Notes: generated by a model not told the origin, from the sequence alone. 64,000 nucleotides of DNA from Craurococcus roseus (GCF_039523795.1 NZ_BAAAFZ010000047.1:38724-102723), one strand, 5' to 3'. Shown: positions 34,466-43,864, counted from the stretch's first letter. Program-made: numbers and translations.

Positions 34466-35394
34466 GGCAGCAGTTCCAGGCGTAACAGGACGGCGTGGGC
34501 CGGCGCGGGCACGGCCACGCCGAGGACGGGAACGCCCGCGCCGCCGGGCGGCCACCGTTCGGCTTCGAGGATGGTTTCGCCGGACCGGTGCTCGACGACG
34601 GTGGCGGGGAGGCGCCGCCCGTCGCCGAACAACGCGGCGCGGTGCGTTCCTTCGCCGCGCAGCACGGCGCGCAACCGGCCGGCGGGCGGCGCCCCCAGCA
34701 GCAGGCGGACCCGCCCCGTGCCGGGCAGTTCGAGGCCGTCCCGCCCGGCGGGAGCCGGCGCGTCGTGGATGAGCGCCGCGGCCGGGATGGACAGCGGCGG
34801 CCGGTGCGTCTGCCCCTCCTCCGGCAGCAGGGCGACGCTCGCCATGCCGTCCGCGATGGCCAGCGCGCGCGCCGACCAGCGCCCGCCCTGCGCCGCGCCG
34901 CCGGCGAGCGCTTCGGCGGCGCGGCGCAAGGCGGCGTGGATCGCGTCCAGCCGCGCCGGGGGCACCAGCAGGTCGTGCCGCTCCACCGCTTCGCCGGCGC
35001 CGAGCAGCAGCAGAATCCGCGCCCTCGGAGGCCCGGAAGGGAGATCGGCATCGGTGGGCAGGAGGAGAAGGGCGTCCGCGGGCAAGCCGGACGGCGGCGG
35101 GGTGGCGGCGAAGCGGACCAAGCGCTCCGGCGCGTCGCCCCAAGCGGCGGGCGCGCCGGCGAGCAGGGCGGCGTCGGCGGCGGGGTCGAAGCCGACCAAG
35201 GGCCGCCCGTCGGGGTGGCGGAACCGCCGCAGCAGCGCGGCTTCGGCGGGCGGCAGCGCGTCTGCGTCCGCGACGGCGCCGCAGAGCGCATCCGGCAGCC
35301 ACGGGAACAGCGTTGGCGGGCCAAGGTCGAGCGTGCGCAGTCCGGGCAACGCGGCGCGGAGCAGCGCCGCGAGCAGGGGCGACGCCGGGCTCAC
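34462..35394 (-). CDS. hypothetical protein in glycosyltransferase cluster
   Basis: A 310-residue Ala/Leu/Arg-rich protein that I do not recognise. GTG 35394 is chosen because it overlaps the upstream glycosyltransferase stop by 4 nt, and it ends in the same type of overlap with the next. Features: WLPDALCGAVADADALP near the N-terminus, an RFRHPDGRPLVGFDP segment, and a beta-rich C-terminal half (RVRLLLGAPPAGRLRAVLRG, ATVVEHRSGETILEAERWP) that could be a sugar-binding sandwich. No signal peptide or membrane helix. Its tight coupling implies a role with the two glycosyltransferases. Confidence 0.65.
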   Translation of the reverse strand: MSPASPLLAALLRAALPGLRTLDLGPPTLFPWLPDALCGAVADADALPPAEAALLRRFRHPDGRPLVGFDPAADAALLAGAPAAWGDAPERLVRFAATPPPSGLPADALLLLPTDADLPSGPPRARILLLLGAGEAVERHDLLVPPARLDAIHAALRRAAEALAGGAAQGGRWSARALAIADGMASVALLPEEGQTHRPPLSIPAAALIHDAPAPAGRDGLELPGTGRVRLLLGAPPAGRLRAVLRGEGTHRAALFGDGRRLPATVVEHRSGETILEAERWPPGGAGVPVLGVAVPAPAHAVLLRLELLP

Positions 35395-36884
35395 GCCGCC
35401 CGCGCGCCGCGTTGCCCGGCGTCGACGTCGAGCAGGAGCCCGGCGCACGGCCCGTCCAGCACCCGAATCGCGCGGAGCGCCGCCCAAGGCGGCAGCAGCC
35501 CGTCCAGCAAGCCCGGTCGTTCCAGGCTGAGATCGGCCAGGCTCACGAGGTCAGGCGCCGCGAGCAACAGGCGGCACGGGCCTTCGACGCCGCCCAGCGC
35601 CCGCGCGACGGCCGCGGCGGTGAGGCCGGGGCCGAGCGCGAGCGCGAGCGCGACCGGCTTCGCTGGCGCGGCGGGGCGCGACGCCACGGGCCGCCCGCGC
35701 GAGGCCTCGATCAGCGCGCGGTACCGGAGCGCGACGGCGGGCAGCGCCATTTCGGTGGAGGCGAAGCGCCGCCCCGCCTCGCCGATCGCCCTGGCGCGGG
35801 CCGGCTCGGCGGCGAGGGCCGCCAGCGCCTCCGCCAAGGCCGGCGCCGCCCCGGCGAGCGGCACGCGCAGCACGGCGTCGCGCGGCAGTTCGGCATAGGC
35901 GCCGGTGTCGGACACGACGCAGCACACCCCCGCCGCGAAGCCGCGCGCTAGCGAGCCGGAGCTTTCCCCGGCGGAGGGGAAGCGGAGGTTCACCAGCGCG
36001 TCGGCGGCGGCGACGTGGTCGGTGAGCGCGGCTTCCGACAGGTAGCCCGCCACCCGCGCCCGGCCGCGCAGCGCCGGCCGCTCGGCGATGGCGGCGGAAA
36101 GCGGGAACTCCTCCGGCCGCTCCGCGCCGGCGTGGACCCAATGCGCCGCCGGGACCGCTTCGAGCGCTTCGATCAGCCAGTCGAAGCGCTTGGCGGACGT
36201 GGCGAAGCCGGCGGTGCAGACGAGGAAGGCGTCCGGCGGGACGCCGAGGCGCGCCCGCGCCTCCTCGCGCGGCGGCGCGGCGAAGGGGGGCAGGAGGTGC
36301 GGGATCACCTCGACATGCGCCGTGGCCGCCTCGCCGTGCAAAGCGCGCAAGCGGTTCCGGGCGAAGCGCGAATGCACAACCACGGCGCGGGAGCGCGCGA
36401 GCACCTCGCCGGCCATGTCGAACAGCAGGTGGTCGGCGCGGCTCCACCGGTCCTCCGCGGCGACGCCGCGGGCGTAGCGGGCGAAGGCGGGCGGCGCGTC
36501 GCGCAGGCCGGCGAGCAGCGTGTCGCGCGTCGCGCCGGCGGTCTGGCGTAGGTGGAGCAGGCCGGGGTCGTGGAGCGTCGTCACGCCCGGCACGCGGCGC
36601 AGCGCTTCGAGGACGAAGCCGTGCCCGGGGTTGTTGCCGAGCTGGTGCAGGACGCGCCCGTCGCCGCCCGCGATGGCCCGGTGCGCGAGCGCGGGGTCCA
36701 CCACCGCGATGCCGGGCGGCGCGTCCGCCAGCCAGTCTTCGCAAGCCGCCTCGCAGTCGTAGTGCCGGGCCAGGGCGCCGAGCAGCATGGCCGCGTAGTC
36801 GGCGATGCCGTTCCGCTCCGGCGGCAGCGGGGTGAAGGCGGTGAGGCGGTCGAGGGGCACGCTGGACTCCGGTTCCGGCCGCAT
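35391..36884 (-). CDS. GT4-like glycosyltransferase with C-terminal extension
   Basis: A 497-residue protein, ATG 36884. TAFTPLPPERNGIADYAAMLL is the acceptor-domain signature of the GIADY class. TTLHDPGLLH, VVVHSRFARNRL and NLRFPSAGESSGSLARGFAAG (the donor loop) follow. The last ~100 residues after the GT fold are an extra domain of unknown type (LALALGPGLTAAAVARALGG...). Its start codon overlaps the possible ATG 36883 of the divergent gene. It is first gene of the leftward glycan set. Confidence 0.85.
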   Translation of the reverse strand: MRPEPESSVPLDRLTAFTPLPPERNGIADYAAMLLGALARHYDCEAACEDWLADAPPGIAVVDPALAHRAIAGGDGRVLHQLGNNPGHGFVLEALRRVPGVTTLHDPGLLHLRQTAGATRDTLLAGLRDAPPAFARYARGVAAEDRWSRADHLLFDMAGEVLARSRAVVVHSRFARNRLRALHGEAATAHVEVIPHLLPPFAAPPREEARARLGVPPDAFLVCTAGFATSAKRFDWLIEALEAVPAAHWVHAGAERPEEFPLSAAIAERPALRGRARVAGYLSEAALTDHVAAADALVNLRFPSAGESSGSLARGFAAGVCCVVSDTGAYAELPRDAVLRVPLAGAAPALAEALAALAAEPARARAIGEAGRRFASTEMALPAVALRYRALIEASRGRPVASRPAAPAKPVALALALGPGLTAAAVARALGGVEGPCRLLLAAPDLVSLADLSLERPGLLDGLLPPWAALRAIRVLDGPCAGLLLDVDAGQRGARAA

Positions 36885-36900
36885 GGTAGCCGCGCCGGGC

Positions 36901-38193
36901 ATGGACGGCACGGCGACGACCACCGCGGGCACGGCCTTCCCTTTCCTGCCCCTGTCCGCCGGCCGCCGCGGCCTCGCGCTGCGTTGCCTGCGCCGCTTCG
37001 GGCCGCACACGCTGCTGCTGTTCTGCGGCGGCGTCGAGGTGGGGCGGCTCGCGCTGGCCGAGGCCGTGGAGCCGGGCCGGACGGTGGAGGTGCCGGTGTC
37101 GCGCCTGCCGCGCGTGGCGTTGCCGGCCGAGTTGCGCCTGTGCGCCGGCGTCGCCGGGCCGGACCTCGCGCCACCTTGGGAGATCGCATCGGCCGACGCG
37201 GCGTTCGGCCTGCTCGGCGCGCCGGCGCCGGTCGTGGAGTCGCTGCGGCTCGACCACGGCGTGCTGCGCGGCGTCGCCACGGAGAAGGCGAACGGGCTGC
37301 TGGAGCCGGTGCTCTACGCCCGCGTCAACGACGCGGCGGCGCGCGCGGTGGCGGCGGAGGCGCCCGCGCCGCTCGCCGAGGGCGGCTGCGTGTTCCGCTT
37401 CGCCGTGCCTTTGCTGCCGGCCGACCTGGTGGAAGCGGGCCTCGCCGTGGACATCCACATGGTCGGGCTGCAAGCGCCGATCGCGCGCTTCGCCCTGGCG
37501 CCAGCGGGCGGGGTGGACACGGCGCGCGTCGCGGAGCTGGAAGGCAGGCTGCGCCGGTTGGAGGACGCGATGGCCTCCGGGCTCGACGCCATGGAGCACG
37601 CGATGCGCCGCCGCATGGACGCGCACGGGGAGCGCGTGGACGCCTTCATCGAGGCGTGCGCCTCCCTGCTGCTGGACCGGGTCGCCGCCGAGGACGCGCC
37701 GGCGGCCTTGCGCGCACTGGCCGGCAGCGGCGGCGACGGGCCCGAGGCGGCCGAAGCGGCGCCGCTCCGCCTCGGCGACCGGGTGGAGCTGCCGCCGGAC
37801 TCGGGCCACCTCGGCTTCGGCTGGCATTCGCCGGAGCGGGACGCGGGGGGCTCCTTCCGCTGGATGGCGGACCGGGCGCTGGTGGTCAGCCCGGAGCCGC
37901 ACCGCCCCCTGGCGGGCGTGACCCTGGAGGTGGGCCACCTCTACGGCGCGGCGGAACCGGCGCTGCGCGCCAGCTTCGACGCCCTGCCCTGCGCCGTGTC
38001 CGTGGAGCGCGAGGGCGACGGGCACCGCTTCCGCGTCCGCATCGCCCCTCCGGAGGGCACGGCGGCGGCGCCCTGCCGGACGCTGGTGCTGGAGGCGCTG
38101 GCGAGCGGCTCCCCGGCGCGGGACGGCGCCAGCCCCGACGCGCGCCTGCTCTCGGTGGCCGTGTACCGCCTGGTCTTCGACTACGCGGAATGA
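36901..38193 (+). CDS. hypothetical protein with coiled coil and C-terminal beta domain
   Basis: A 430-residue protein that I cannot assign. ATG 36901 (or 36883). The N-terminal ~200 residues look like beta-sandwich (TLLLFCGGVEVGRLAL, VFRFAVPLLPADLVEAGLAVDIHMVG). A heptad segment near residues 203-250 (ARVAELEGRLRRLEDAMASGL) predicts a coiled coil. The C-terminal domain carries GHLGFGWHSPERDAGGSFRWM, similar in style to carbohydrate-linked domains found beside glycosyltransferases. It is divergent from the glycosyltransferase set and probably part of it functionally. Confidence 0.65.
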   Translation: MDGTATTTAGTAFPFLPLSAGRRGLALRCLRRFGPHTLLLFCGGVEVGRLALAEAVEPGRTVEVPVSRLPRVALPAELRLCAGVAGPDLAPPWEIASADAAFGLLGAPAPVVESLRLDHGVLRGVATEKANGLLEPVLYARVNDAAARAVAAEAPAPLAEGGCVFRFAVPLLPADLVEAGLAVDIHMVGLQAPIARFALAPAGGVDTARVAELEGRLRRLEDAMASGLDAMEHAMRRRMDAHGERVDAFIEACASLLLDRVAAEDAPAALRALAGSGGDGPEAAEAAPLRLGDRVELPPDSGHLGFGWHSPERDAGGSFRWMADRALVVSPEPHRPLAGVTLEVGHLYGAAEPALRASFDALPCAVSVEREGDGHRFRVRIAPPEGTAAAPCRTLVLEALASGSPARDGASPDARLLSVAVYRLVFDYAE

Positions 38194-38270
38194 CCCCGGC
38201 GCGGCCGCGTTGACCCGGCCCGGCTTTCGGCCTTGTCTGGCGGCCAAACAAGGGGGAGGAGGCCAGGCGC

Positions 38271-39536
38271 ATGTCACCCGAGGGCCCGGTCCCGTACGGG
38301 GGGGACGTGGAGCAGGCGCCGCAGGCGCCCGCGGCGCAGCAGCCGTCCGAGGCGAGGCCCGCCGACCGCGCCCCGCGCAACCTGCGCGGCTTCCTGTCGC
38401 TCGAGGACTTCGAACGGGCGGCGCGGCGGCGCCTGCCGCGGATGCTGCACGGCTTCGTCTCCGGCGCCTGCGAGACCGACGCCTCGCTGCGCGACAACCG
38501 CGACGCCTTCGCCGAATGGGGCTTCGTGCCGCGCGTGCTGGTGGACACCTCGAACCGCGAGACGGTGACGGAGCTGCTGGGCCGGCGCTACGCCGCGCCC
38601 TTCGGCATCGCGCCGATGGGCGCCTCGGCGCTCTCCGCCTACCGCGGCGACCTCGCCTTCGCGCGCGCCGCCGCCGCCGCCGCGATCCCGATGATCCTCA
38701 GCGCCTCCTCGCTGATCCCGATGGAGGAGGTGCGCGCGGAAGGCCCGACCGCCTGGTACCAGGCCTACCTGCCGGGCGACCCGTCGCGCATCGAGCCGCT
38801 GGTGGACCGCGTCGCGGCGGCGGGCTTCGACACCTTCGTCCTCACCGTGGACGTGCCCGTCTCCGCCAACCGGGAAAACAACGTCCGCAACGGCTACAGC
38901 CTGCCGCTGAAGCCCACGCCGGGCCTGGCGTGGCAGGGTATCACCCACCCGCGCTGGCTGTTCGGCACCGCGCTGCGCACGCTGCTCAACCACGGCATGC
39001 CGCACTTCGAGAACATGGACGCGTTTCGCGGCCCGCCCGTGCTCTCCCGCGACCTCCAGCGCGCCTTCGGGCAGCGCGACGGGCTCGCCTGGGAGCACCT
39101 GGAGCTGATCCGCAACCGCTGGCCGGGCCACCTTGTCGTCAAGGGGATCATGTCGCCGGAGGACGCGCGCATCGCGCGGGACAGCGGCGCGGACGGCGTG
39201 ATCGTCTCCAACCACGGCGGCCGCCAGCTCGACGGCACCGCCTCGCCGCTCCGCGTGCTGCCGGCGGTGGCGGAGGAGGCGCGCGGCATGGCGGTGATGC
39301 TGGACGGCGGCATCCGCCGCGGCACCGACATCCTGAAGGCGCTGGCGCTCGGCGCGCACTTCGTGTTCGTCGGCCGACCTTTCATCTGCGCGGCGGCGGT
39401 GGGCGGCGAGCCGGGCGTGAGGCACGCCATCCTGCTGCTGTGGGAGGAGGTCATGCGCGACATGGCGATGCTCGGCGTCACCGACCTGGCGGGCGTGGGG
39501 CCGGAATTCCTGCTGCGCCTGCGCGGCGGCGGCTGA
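38271..39536 (+). CDS. FMN-dependent alpha-hydroxy acid oxidase/dehydrogenase
   Basis: A 421-residue enzyme of the LldD/glycolate-oxidase/mandelate-dehydrogenase family. The TIM-barrel motifs are FGIAPMGASAL, WYQAYLPGD, TVDVPVSANRENN, VVKGIMSPEDA and the catalytic SNHGGRQLDG, whose His abstracts the substrate proton. VMLDGGIRRGTDILKALALGA binds the FMN phosphate. The first ~37 residues are a low-complexity extension. It is 18 nt upstream of an SDR gene, so they likely share an operon and a catabolic route. The substrate (lactate, glycolate or mandelate-like) cannot be fixed. Confidence 0.92.
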   Translation: MSPEGPVPYGGDVEQAPQAPAAQQPSEARPADRAPRNLRGFLSLEDFERAARRRLPRMLHGFVSGACETDASLRDNRDAFAEWGFVPRVLVDTSNRETVTELLGRRYAAPFGIAPMGASALSAYRGDLAFARAAAAAAIPMILSASSLIPMEEVRAEGPTAWYQAYLPGDPSRIEPLVDRVAAAGFDTFVLTVDVPVSANRENNVRNGYSLPLKPTPGLAWQGITHPRWLFGTALRTLLNHGMPHFENMDAFRGPPVLSRDLQRAFGQRDGLAWEHLELIRNRWPGHLVVKGIMSPEDARIARDSGADGVIVSNHGGRQLDGTASPLRVLPAVAEEARGMAVMLDGGIRRGTDILKALALGAHFVFVGRPFICAAAVGGEPGVRHAILLLWEEVMRDMAMLGVTDLAGVGPEFLLRLRGGG

Positions 39537-39554
39537 ACGGGAGGCGGACGCACC

Positions 39555-40316
39555 ATGGACGTGAAGGGCATCGCGGCGCTGGTCACGGGCGGCGGTTCCG
39601 GCCTCGGCGCGGCGACGGCGGAGGCGTTGGCGGCAGCGGGCGCGCGGGTCCTCGCAATGGACCTGAACGCGGAGAACGCGGCCGCGGTGGCGTCTCGCAC
39701 CGGCGGCGCCTCCGCGGCGGGCGACGTGGCGGACCCGGCGGCGGTGGAAGCGGCGCTGGACGCGGCGGCGGCGCTCGGCCCGCTGCGCCTCGTGGTGAAC
39801 TGCGCCGGCATCGCGCCGCCGGCGCGCGTGGTGGGCAGGAACGGCCCGCACGACCTGGCGCTGTTCGAGCGCGTGGTGCGCGTCAACCTGATCGGCACCT
39901 TCAACGTGATGCGGCTGGCGGCGGCGCGGATGGCGGCGCTCGACCCGGTGGGCGAGGACGGCGAGCGCGGCCTGGTGGTCAACACTGCCTCCATCGCCGC
40001 CTACGAGGGGCAGGTCGGCCAGTGCGCCTACGCCGCGAGCAAGGCCGGCGTGGTGGGACTCACCCTGCCCGCGGCGCGGGAGCTGGCGCGGAGCGGCATC
40101 CGCGTGGTGACGATCGCGCCCGGCCTGATCCAGACGCCGATGATGGACGGGCTGCCGCCGGCGGCGCAGGAGTCGCTGCGCGCCATGTCGTTGTTCCCGA
40201 AGCGGCTTGGGCGCGCGGAGGAGATCGCGCGGCTGGTGCTGGCGATCGCGGCCAACCCGCTGCTGAACGGCGAGACCATCCGGGCGGACGGGGCGCTGCG
40301 GCTGCCGCCGGCGTAG
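39555..40316 (+). CDS. short-chain dehydrogenase, 3-hydroxyacyl-CoA dehydrogenase type 2-like
   Basis: A 253-residue SDR. TGGGSGLGAATAEAL binds NAD, NCAGIAP follows, and the catalytic set is N/S/YxxxK with VNTASIAAYEGQVGQCAYAASKAGV. The VVGRNGPHDLALFERVVRVNLIGTFNV insertion is characteristic of the HSD10 (type II 3-hydroxyacyl-CoA dehydrogenase) branch, so short branched-chain acyl-CoA oxidation is the best guess. ATG 39555. It is convergent with rsmI. Confidence 0.9.
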   Translation: MDVKGIAALVTGGGSGLGAATAEALAAAGARVLAMDLNAENAAAVASRTGGASAAGDVADPAAVEAALDAAAALGPLRLVVNCAGIAPPARVVGRNGPHDLALFERVVRVNLIGTFNVMRLAAARMAALDPVGEDGERGLVVNTASIAAYEGQVGQCAYAASKAGVVGLTLPAARELARSGIRVVTIAPGLIQTPMMDGLPPAAQESLRAMSLFPKRLGRAEEIARLVLAIAANPLLNGETIRADGALRLPPA

Positions 40317-40335
40317 CGCGCCATCCGCCCTACGC
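40311..40335. terminator. inverted repeat formed by two convergent stop codons
   Basis: GCGTAG at 40311-40316 ends the SDR gene and CTACGC at 40330-40335 is the GCGTAG end of rsmI on the other strand. The 6-bp arms are perfect with a 13-nt loop. A weak bidirectional terminator is possible. Confidence 0.4.
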
Positions 40336-41163
40336 GGCCCCTTCCCGGCCCTTCTCCAACGCCCGCGCGTAAACCCGCCGTCGCGGCAACCCCGTCGCTT
40401 CCGCCACGGCCGCCGCCGCGTCGCGCACGCTCATGCCGGCCGCCATCGCCTCGTCGAGCCGCGCGTCCAGTTCCGCCTCGCCGCTGACCTCCAACGGCGC
40501 CGGACCCACCACCACGGCCACCTCGCCGCGCGCCGGCTCCGCCGCGTAGCGCGCCGCCAGCTCCGCCAGCGTCCCGCGCCGCACCTCCTCGAAGCGCTTG
40601 GTCAGCTCCCGCGCCACCGCCGCCGGGCGCTCGCCGCCGAACGCCTCCGCCATCGCCGCGAGCGCTTCCGGCAAGCGGTGCGGCGCCTCGTAGAGCACCA
40701 GCGTCGCGGAAAGCCCGGCCCGCTCCGCCGCCCGCACGCGCGCCAGCGCGGCGGCGCGCGGCCCGGCGCGGGGCGGCAGGAAGCCCAGGAACAGGAAGGG
40801 TTGCGGTGGCAGGCCGGAGAGGGTCAGCGCCATCACCGCCGCGTTCGGCCCCGGCACCGCGCCCACGGCCAAGCCCTCCGCGATGGCGGCGCGCACCAGC
40901 CGGTAGCCGGGGTCGGAGACCAGCGGCGTCCCGGCGTCGGAGGCCAGCGCCAGGCGCTCCCCCGCCCGCAGCCGCGCGAGCACGCGCGGGGTCTGGTCAT
41001 CCTCGTTGTGGTCGTGCAAAGGGAGCAGCGGCGCCGACACGCCGTGCCGCGCCAGCAGGCCGCCCGTGACCCTGGTGTCCTCGCACAGCACGGCGTCCGC
41101 GCCGCGCAGCGCCTCCAGCGCGCGGGGCGACAGGTCGCCGAGGTTGCCGATCGGCGTCGCCAC
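40330..41163 (-). CDS. rsmI: 16S rRNA (cytidine1402-2'-O)-methyltransferase
   Basis: A 277-residue RsmI (tetrapyrrole-methylase fold). VATPIGNLGDLSPRAL, then CEDTRVTGGLLARHGV, ASDAGTPLVSDPGYRLV, AVPGPNAAVMALTLSGLPPQPFLFLGFLP and LVLYEAPHRLPEAL are signature blocks. The C-terminal VRDAAAAVAEATGLPRRRVYARAL is the small HTH-like part. The only ordinary start is GTG 41163, at the very first conserved residue; family members have a few more residues, so a non-canonical upstream start is possible. It is divergent from the LpoA-like gene, a usual arrangement. Confidence 0.95.
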   Translation of the reverse strand: MATPIGNLGDLSPRALEALRGADAVLCEDTRVTGGLLARHGVSAPLLPLHDHNEDDQTPRVLARLRAGERLALASDAGTPLVSDPGYRLVRAAIAEGLAVGAVPGPNAAVMALTLSGLPPQPFLFLGFLPPRAGPRAAALARVRAAERAGLSATLVLYEAPHRLPEALAAMAEAFGGERPAAVARELTKRFEEVRRGTLAELAARYAAEPARGEVAVVVGPAPLEVSGEAELDARLDEAMAAGMSVRDAAAAVAEATGLPRRRVYARALEKGREGAA

Positions 41164-41264
41164 CAGCGTCAGCCGGCCGCCGCGGCCCGCTTCCGCGCCG
41201 GCGTCGGAGGGCGCAACATCGGCGGCCGCGGAGGGCGCCCGTCCGGGTTCAGCAGGAGGTTCGT

Positions 41265-42425
41265 TTGCCAGGTCCGTTCCACCCCATGGCGACGCCGCGC
41301 GGCGTCGGGCGCCGCCGTCTCCTGGCGGCGCTGCCCCTGCTCTTGCCCGCCGCCGCCTGCGTGTCGCAACCCCCCGCGCGGCTCGGCGGCATCCCCGCGC
41401 CGGTGCTGCCGAGCGCGCAGCGGGAGAAGGTGGGCCTACTGCTGCCCTTGTCCGGCCCGAACCGCCAGCTCGGCCAGGCCATGCTCAACGCCGCGCAACT
41501 GGCGCTGTTCGACCAGGGCGACCCGGGCATCGAGCTGCTGCCGCGCGACACGGGCGGCACCGCCGCCGGCGCGGCGGAAGCGGCGCGAGCCGCCATGGCG
41601 CAGGGCGCGCGGGCCATCGCCGGCCCCCTCACCCTCACCGAGACCGCCGCCGCCGCCCAGGCCGTGCGCTCCGGGCGGGGGGCCTCCATGCTCGCCTTCA
41701 CCAACGACGCGTCGCAGGCCGGGGGCGGCGTGTGGGTGCTCGGGCTGACGCCGGCCGAGCAGGCGGAGCGCATCACGGCCGCCGCCGCCAACGCCGGGGC
41801 GCGGCGCTTCGGCCTGCTGGCCCCGGCCGACGAGCTCGGCCGCCGCCTCGCCACGGGGATGCAGACGCGCTTGTCGGCCCTCGGCCTGCCCCCGCCGGTG
41901 ACGGTGCTGCGCCCGCCCCGCGGCGACGCCGCCGGCGCGGCCCGCGAACTCGCCGCCCAAGCGGGGCCGGAGGGGCTGGACGCGGTGCTGCTCGGCGAAA
42001 CCGGCGCTTCGGCCAAGGCGGCGGCCGCGGCGCTGGCCTCGGCCTTCCCGACCCCGCCCCGCCTGCTCGGCACCTCCCTCTGGATCTCGGACACTGGGTT
42101 GGCCGGCGAGCCCGCCTTGGCGGAGGCCTGGTTCCCCGCGCCGGACCCGGCGGCGCGCGCCGGCTTCGAAAGCCGCTACATGACCGCTTTCGGCGAGCGG
42201 CCGCCGCGCATCGCCGCCGTGGCCTACGACGCCGCCGCGCTGGCCGGCCGCGCGGCGCGCTTCGGCGCGCCGCCTGTTGGCGAGGCGATGATGGGCGCCG
42301 ACGGGCCGATCCGCCTGCTCCCGGGCGGCATGGCGCAGCGCGGCTTGGCGATCTTCGCCCTCGACGCCTCCGGCCAGCCCAGGCTGGTGCAGCCCGCGCC
42401 GGTGCCGGGCGCCGCGGGGAGCTGA
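41265..42425 (+). CDS. penicillin-binding protein activator (LpoA/YraM-like) lipoprotein
   Basis: A 386-residue periplasmic-binding-fold protein. The signal peptide LLAALPLLLPAAAC ends with a lipobox cysteine. KVGLLLPLSGPNRQLGQAMLNAAQLALFD and AGPLTLTETAAAAQAV, seen in sequence, match the LppC/LpoA-like family divergent from rsmI in alphaproteobacteria, which is thought to stimulate peptidoglycan synthases. A perfect AGGAGG (41254-41259) lies 5 nt before TTG 41265, which favours TTG over ATG 41286. It is followed 26 nt later by a histidine kinase gene. Confidence 0.85.
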   Translation: MPGPFHPMATPRGVGRRRLLAALPLLLPAAACVSQPPARLGGIPAPVLPSAQREKVGLLLPLSGPNRQLGQAMLNAAQLALFDQGDPGIELLPRDTGGTAAGAAEAARAAMAQGARAIAGPLTLTETAAAAQAVRSGRGASMLAFTNDASQAGGGVWVLGLTPAEQAERITAAAANAGARRFGLLAPADELGRRLATGMQTRLSALGLPPPVTVLRPPRGDAAGAARELAAQAGPEGLDAVLLGETGASAKAAAAALASAFPTPPRLLGTSLWISDTGLAGEPALAEAWFPAPDPAARAGFESRYMTAFGERPPRIAAVAYDAAALAGRAARFGAPPVGEAMMGADGPIRLLPGGMAQRGLAIFALDASGQPRLVQPAPVPGAAGS

Positions 42426-42451
42426 CGGCCGCCCGGCCGGGGGGTTCCGCG

Positions 42452-43864
42452 GTGCCGGAACCGTCCTTCTGGCGCGTCCTCCGCGCCGCGGGGCTGATCG
42501 GCGCGATGCCCGTCCTGGCGTTGCTGGCGCTGCTCTGGGGAGGGCACGTGTCGCCCGCGCCCGGCTTGGTGGCGCTGTCCGCTTGCGCGCTCGCGGCGCT
42601 GCTGCTGGCGCGGCTCTGGATCGGCGACCTGGAGCGCTTGTCGGAAGCGCTGCGGCGCGCGGCCACGTCGGATGGCGAGGAAGAGGAAGCGGAGGACTCC
42701 GGCGGGCCGCCACCGCCCCCGGAGGCGCCGGTGCTGCCCGCGGCGCGGGAGGTGGCCGACGGCGTGGCCCGCCTCGCCCGCGACCTGGCCGAGCGCCGGC
42801 GGATGGTGGGCCGGCTCCGCCGGGCCGACGATGCGATCGTGGAAGGCTTGCCCGACCCGCTGCTGGTGCTCTCCCCCGGCCGCGCGCCGCTCCGCGCCAA
42901 CGCCGCCGCGCGGGCCCTGTTCGGCGCGGGCGACGGGGGCAACCGCCTCGGCGGCGACGTGGCCGCGCTGCTGCGCCACCCCGCGCTGGCGGACGCCGTG
43001 GACCGGGCCCTCGCGCAGCGCAAGCCGCAGTCGGCCGACCTCGTGCTGCCGGTACCGGTGCCGCGCGAGCTGTTGGCGCAGGTGGTGCCGATGGAACCGG
43101 CGCTGGCCGACGGCGGCCGCTTGGTGGTGCTCCTGTCCGACCGCACGCGCGAGCGCGCGGTGGAGCGGATGCGTGCCGACTTCGTCGCCAACGCCAGCCA
43201 CGAGCTGCGCACGCCGCTGGCCAGCCTGATCGGCTTCATCGAGACGCTGCGCGGCCCGGCGGAGGACGACCCGGCGGCCCGCGCCCGCTTCCTCGCCATC
43301 ATGGCCGAGCAATCAGAGCGGATGCGGCGCCTGATCGACGACCTGCTCGGCCTGTCGCGCATCGAGCTGGCCGAACACCAGCCGCCGGTCGGCCGGGCTC
43401 GGCTGGCGGAAATCGCCCGCGCCGAGGCGGCGGCGCTGGAACCCTTGCTCCGCGGCCGGCGCATGACCCTGGCGCAAGAGCTGGACGACGCGGCGGTCGC
43501 GGCGCCGGCGGACGCGGACCAGCTCGCGCAGGTGGTGCGCAACCTCCTGGAGAACGCCGTCAGGCACGGGCGCGAGGGGGGCGGGGTGCGCCTCCGCGTG
43601 GCGCGGGCCGAGGCCGGCGGGCGCCCGGGCGTTTCGTTCACGGTGGCGGACGACGGGCCGGGCATCCCGCGCGAGCACATCCCGCGCTTGACGGAGCGCT
43701 TCTACCGGGTGGACCGCGGGCGGTCGCGGGCCGCGGGCGGCACCGGCCTCGGCCTCGCGATCGTCAAGCACATCGTCAACCGGCACCGGGGGCAGCTCTC
43801 CATCGAGAGCGAAGAGGGCGCCGGGGCCAGTTTCCGGGTGTGGCTACCCACCCCACAACCTTAG
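42452..43864 (+). CDS. PhoR-like sensor histidine kinase
   Basis: A 470-residue kinase, GTG 42452. Two membrane helices (about 13-31 and 37-55), an acidic/proline linker, a degenerate PAS-like domain (DAIVEGLPDPLLVLSPG), the HisKA box NASHELRTPLASLIGF with His250, and the HATPase N, G1 and G2 boxes (NLLENAVRHG, DDGPGIP, GGTGLGLAI). The architecture and GxxETLRG motif match PhoR, the phosphate-starvation kinase. No response regulator or pst genes are next to it here, so the name is by similarity only. Confidence 0.88.
   Translation: MPEPSFWRVLRAAGLIGAMPVLALLALLWGGHVSPAPGLVALSACALAALLLARLWIGDLERLSEALRRAATSDGEEEEAEDSGGPPPPPEAPVLPAAREVADGVARLARDLAERRRMVGRLRRADDAIVEGLPDPLLVLSPGRAPLRANAAARALFGAGDGGNRLGGDVAALLRHPALADAVDRALAQRKPQSADLVLPVPVPRELLAQVVPMEPALADGGRLVVLLSDRTRERAVERMRADFVANASHELRTPLASLIGFIETLRGPAEDDPAARARFLAIMAEQSERMRRLIDDLLGLSRIELAEHQPPVGRARLAEIARAEAAALEPLLRGRRMTLAQELDDAAVAAPADADQLAQVVRNLLENAVRHGREGGGVRLRVARAEAGGRPGVSFTVADDGPGIPREHIPRLTERFYRVDRGRSRAAGGTGLGLAIVKHIVNRHRGQLSIESEEGAGASFRVWLPTPQP

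Noticed and set aside
35551..38277. 908-residue leftward open frame across 35551-38277
   Set aside because: It overlaps the real glycosyltransferase in another phase and runs antisense to the 430-residue gene. Its product is Arg/Ala low complexity without motifs.
41006..42451. N-terminal extension of the histidine kinase over the LpoA-like gene
   Set aside because: The extension is a shifted reading of the LpoA-like coding sequence. The kinase N-terminal helix begins just after GTG 42452.
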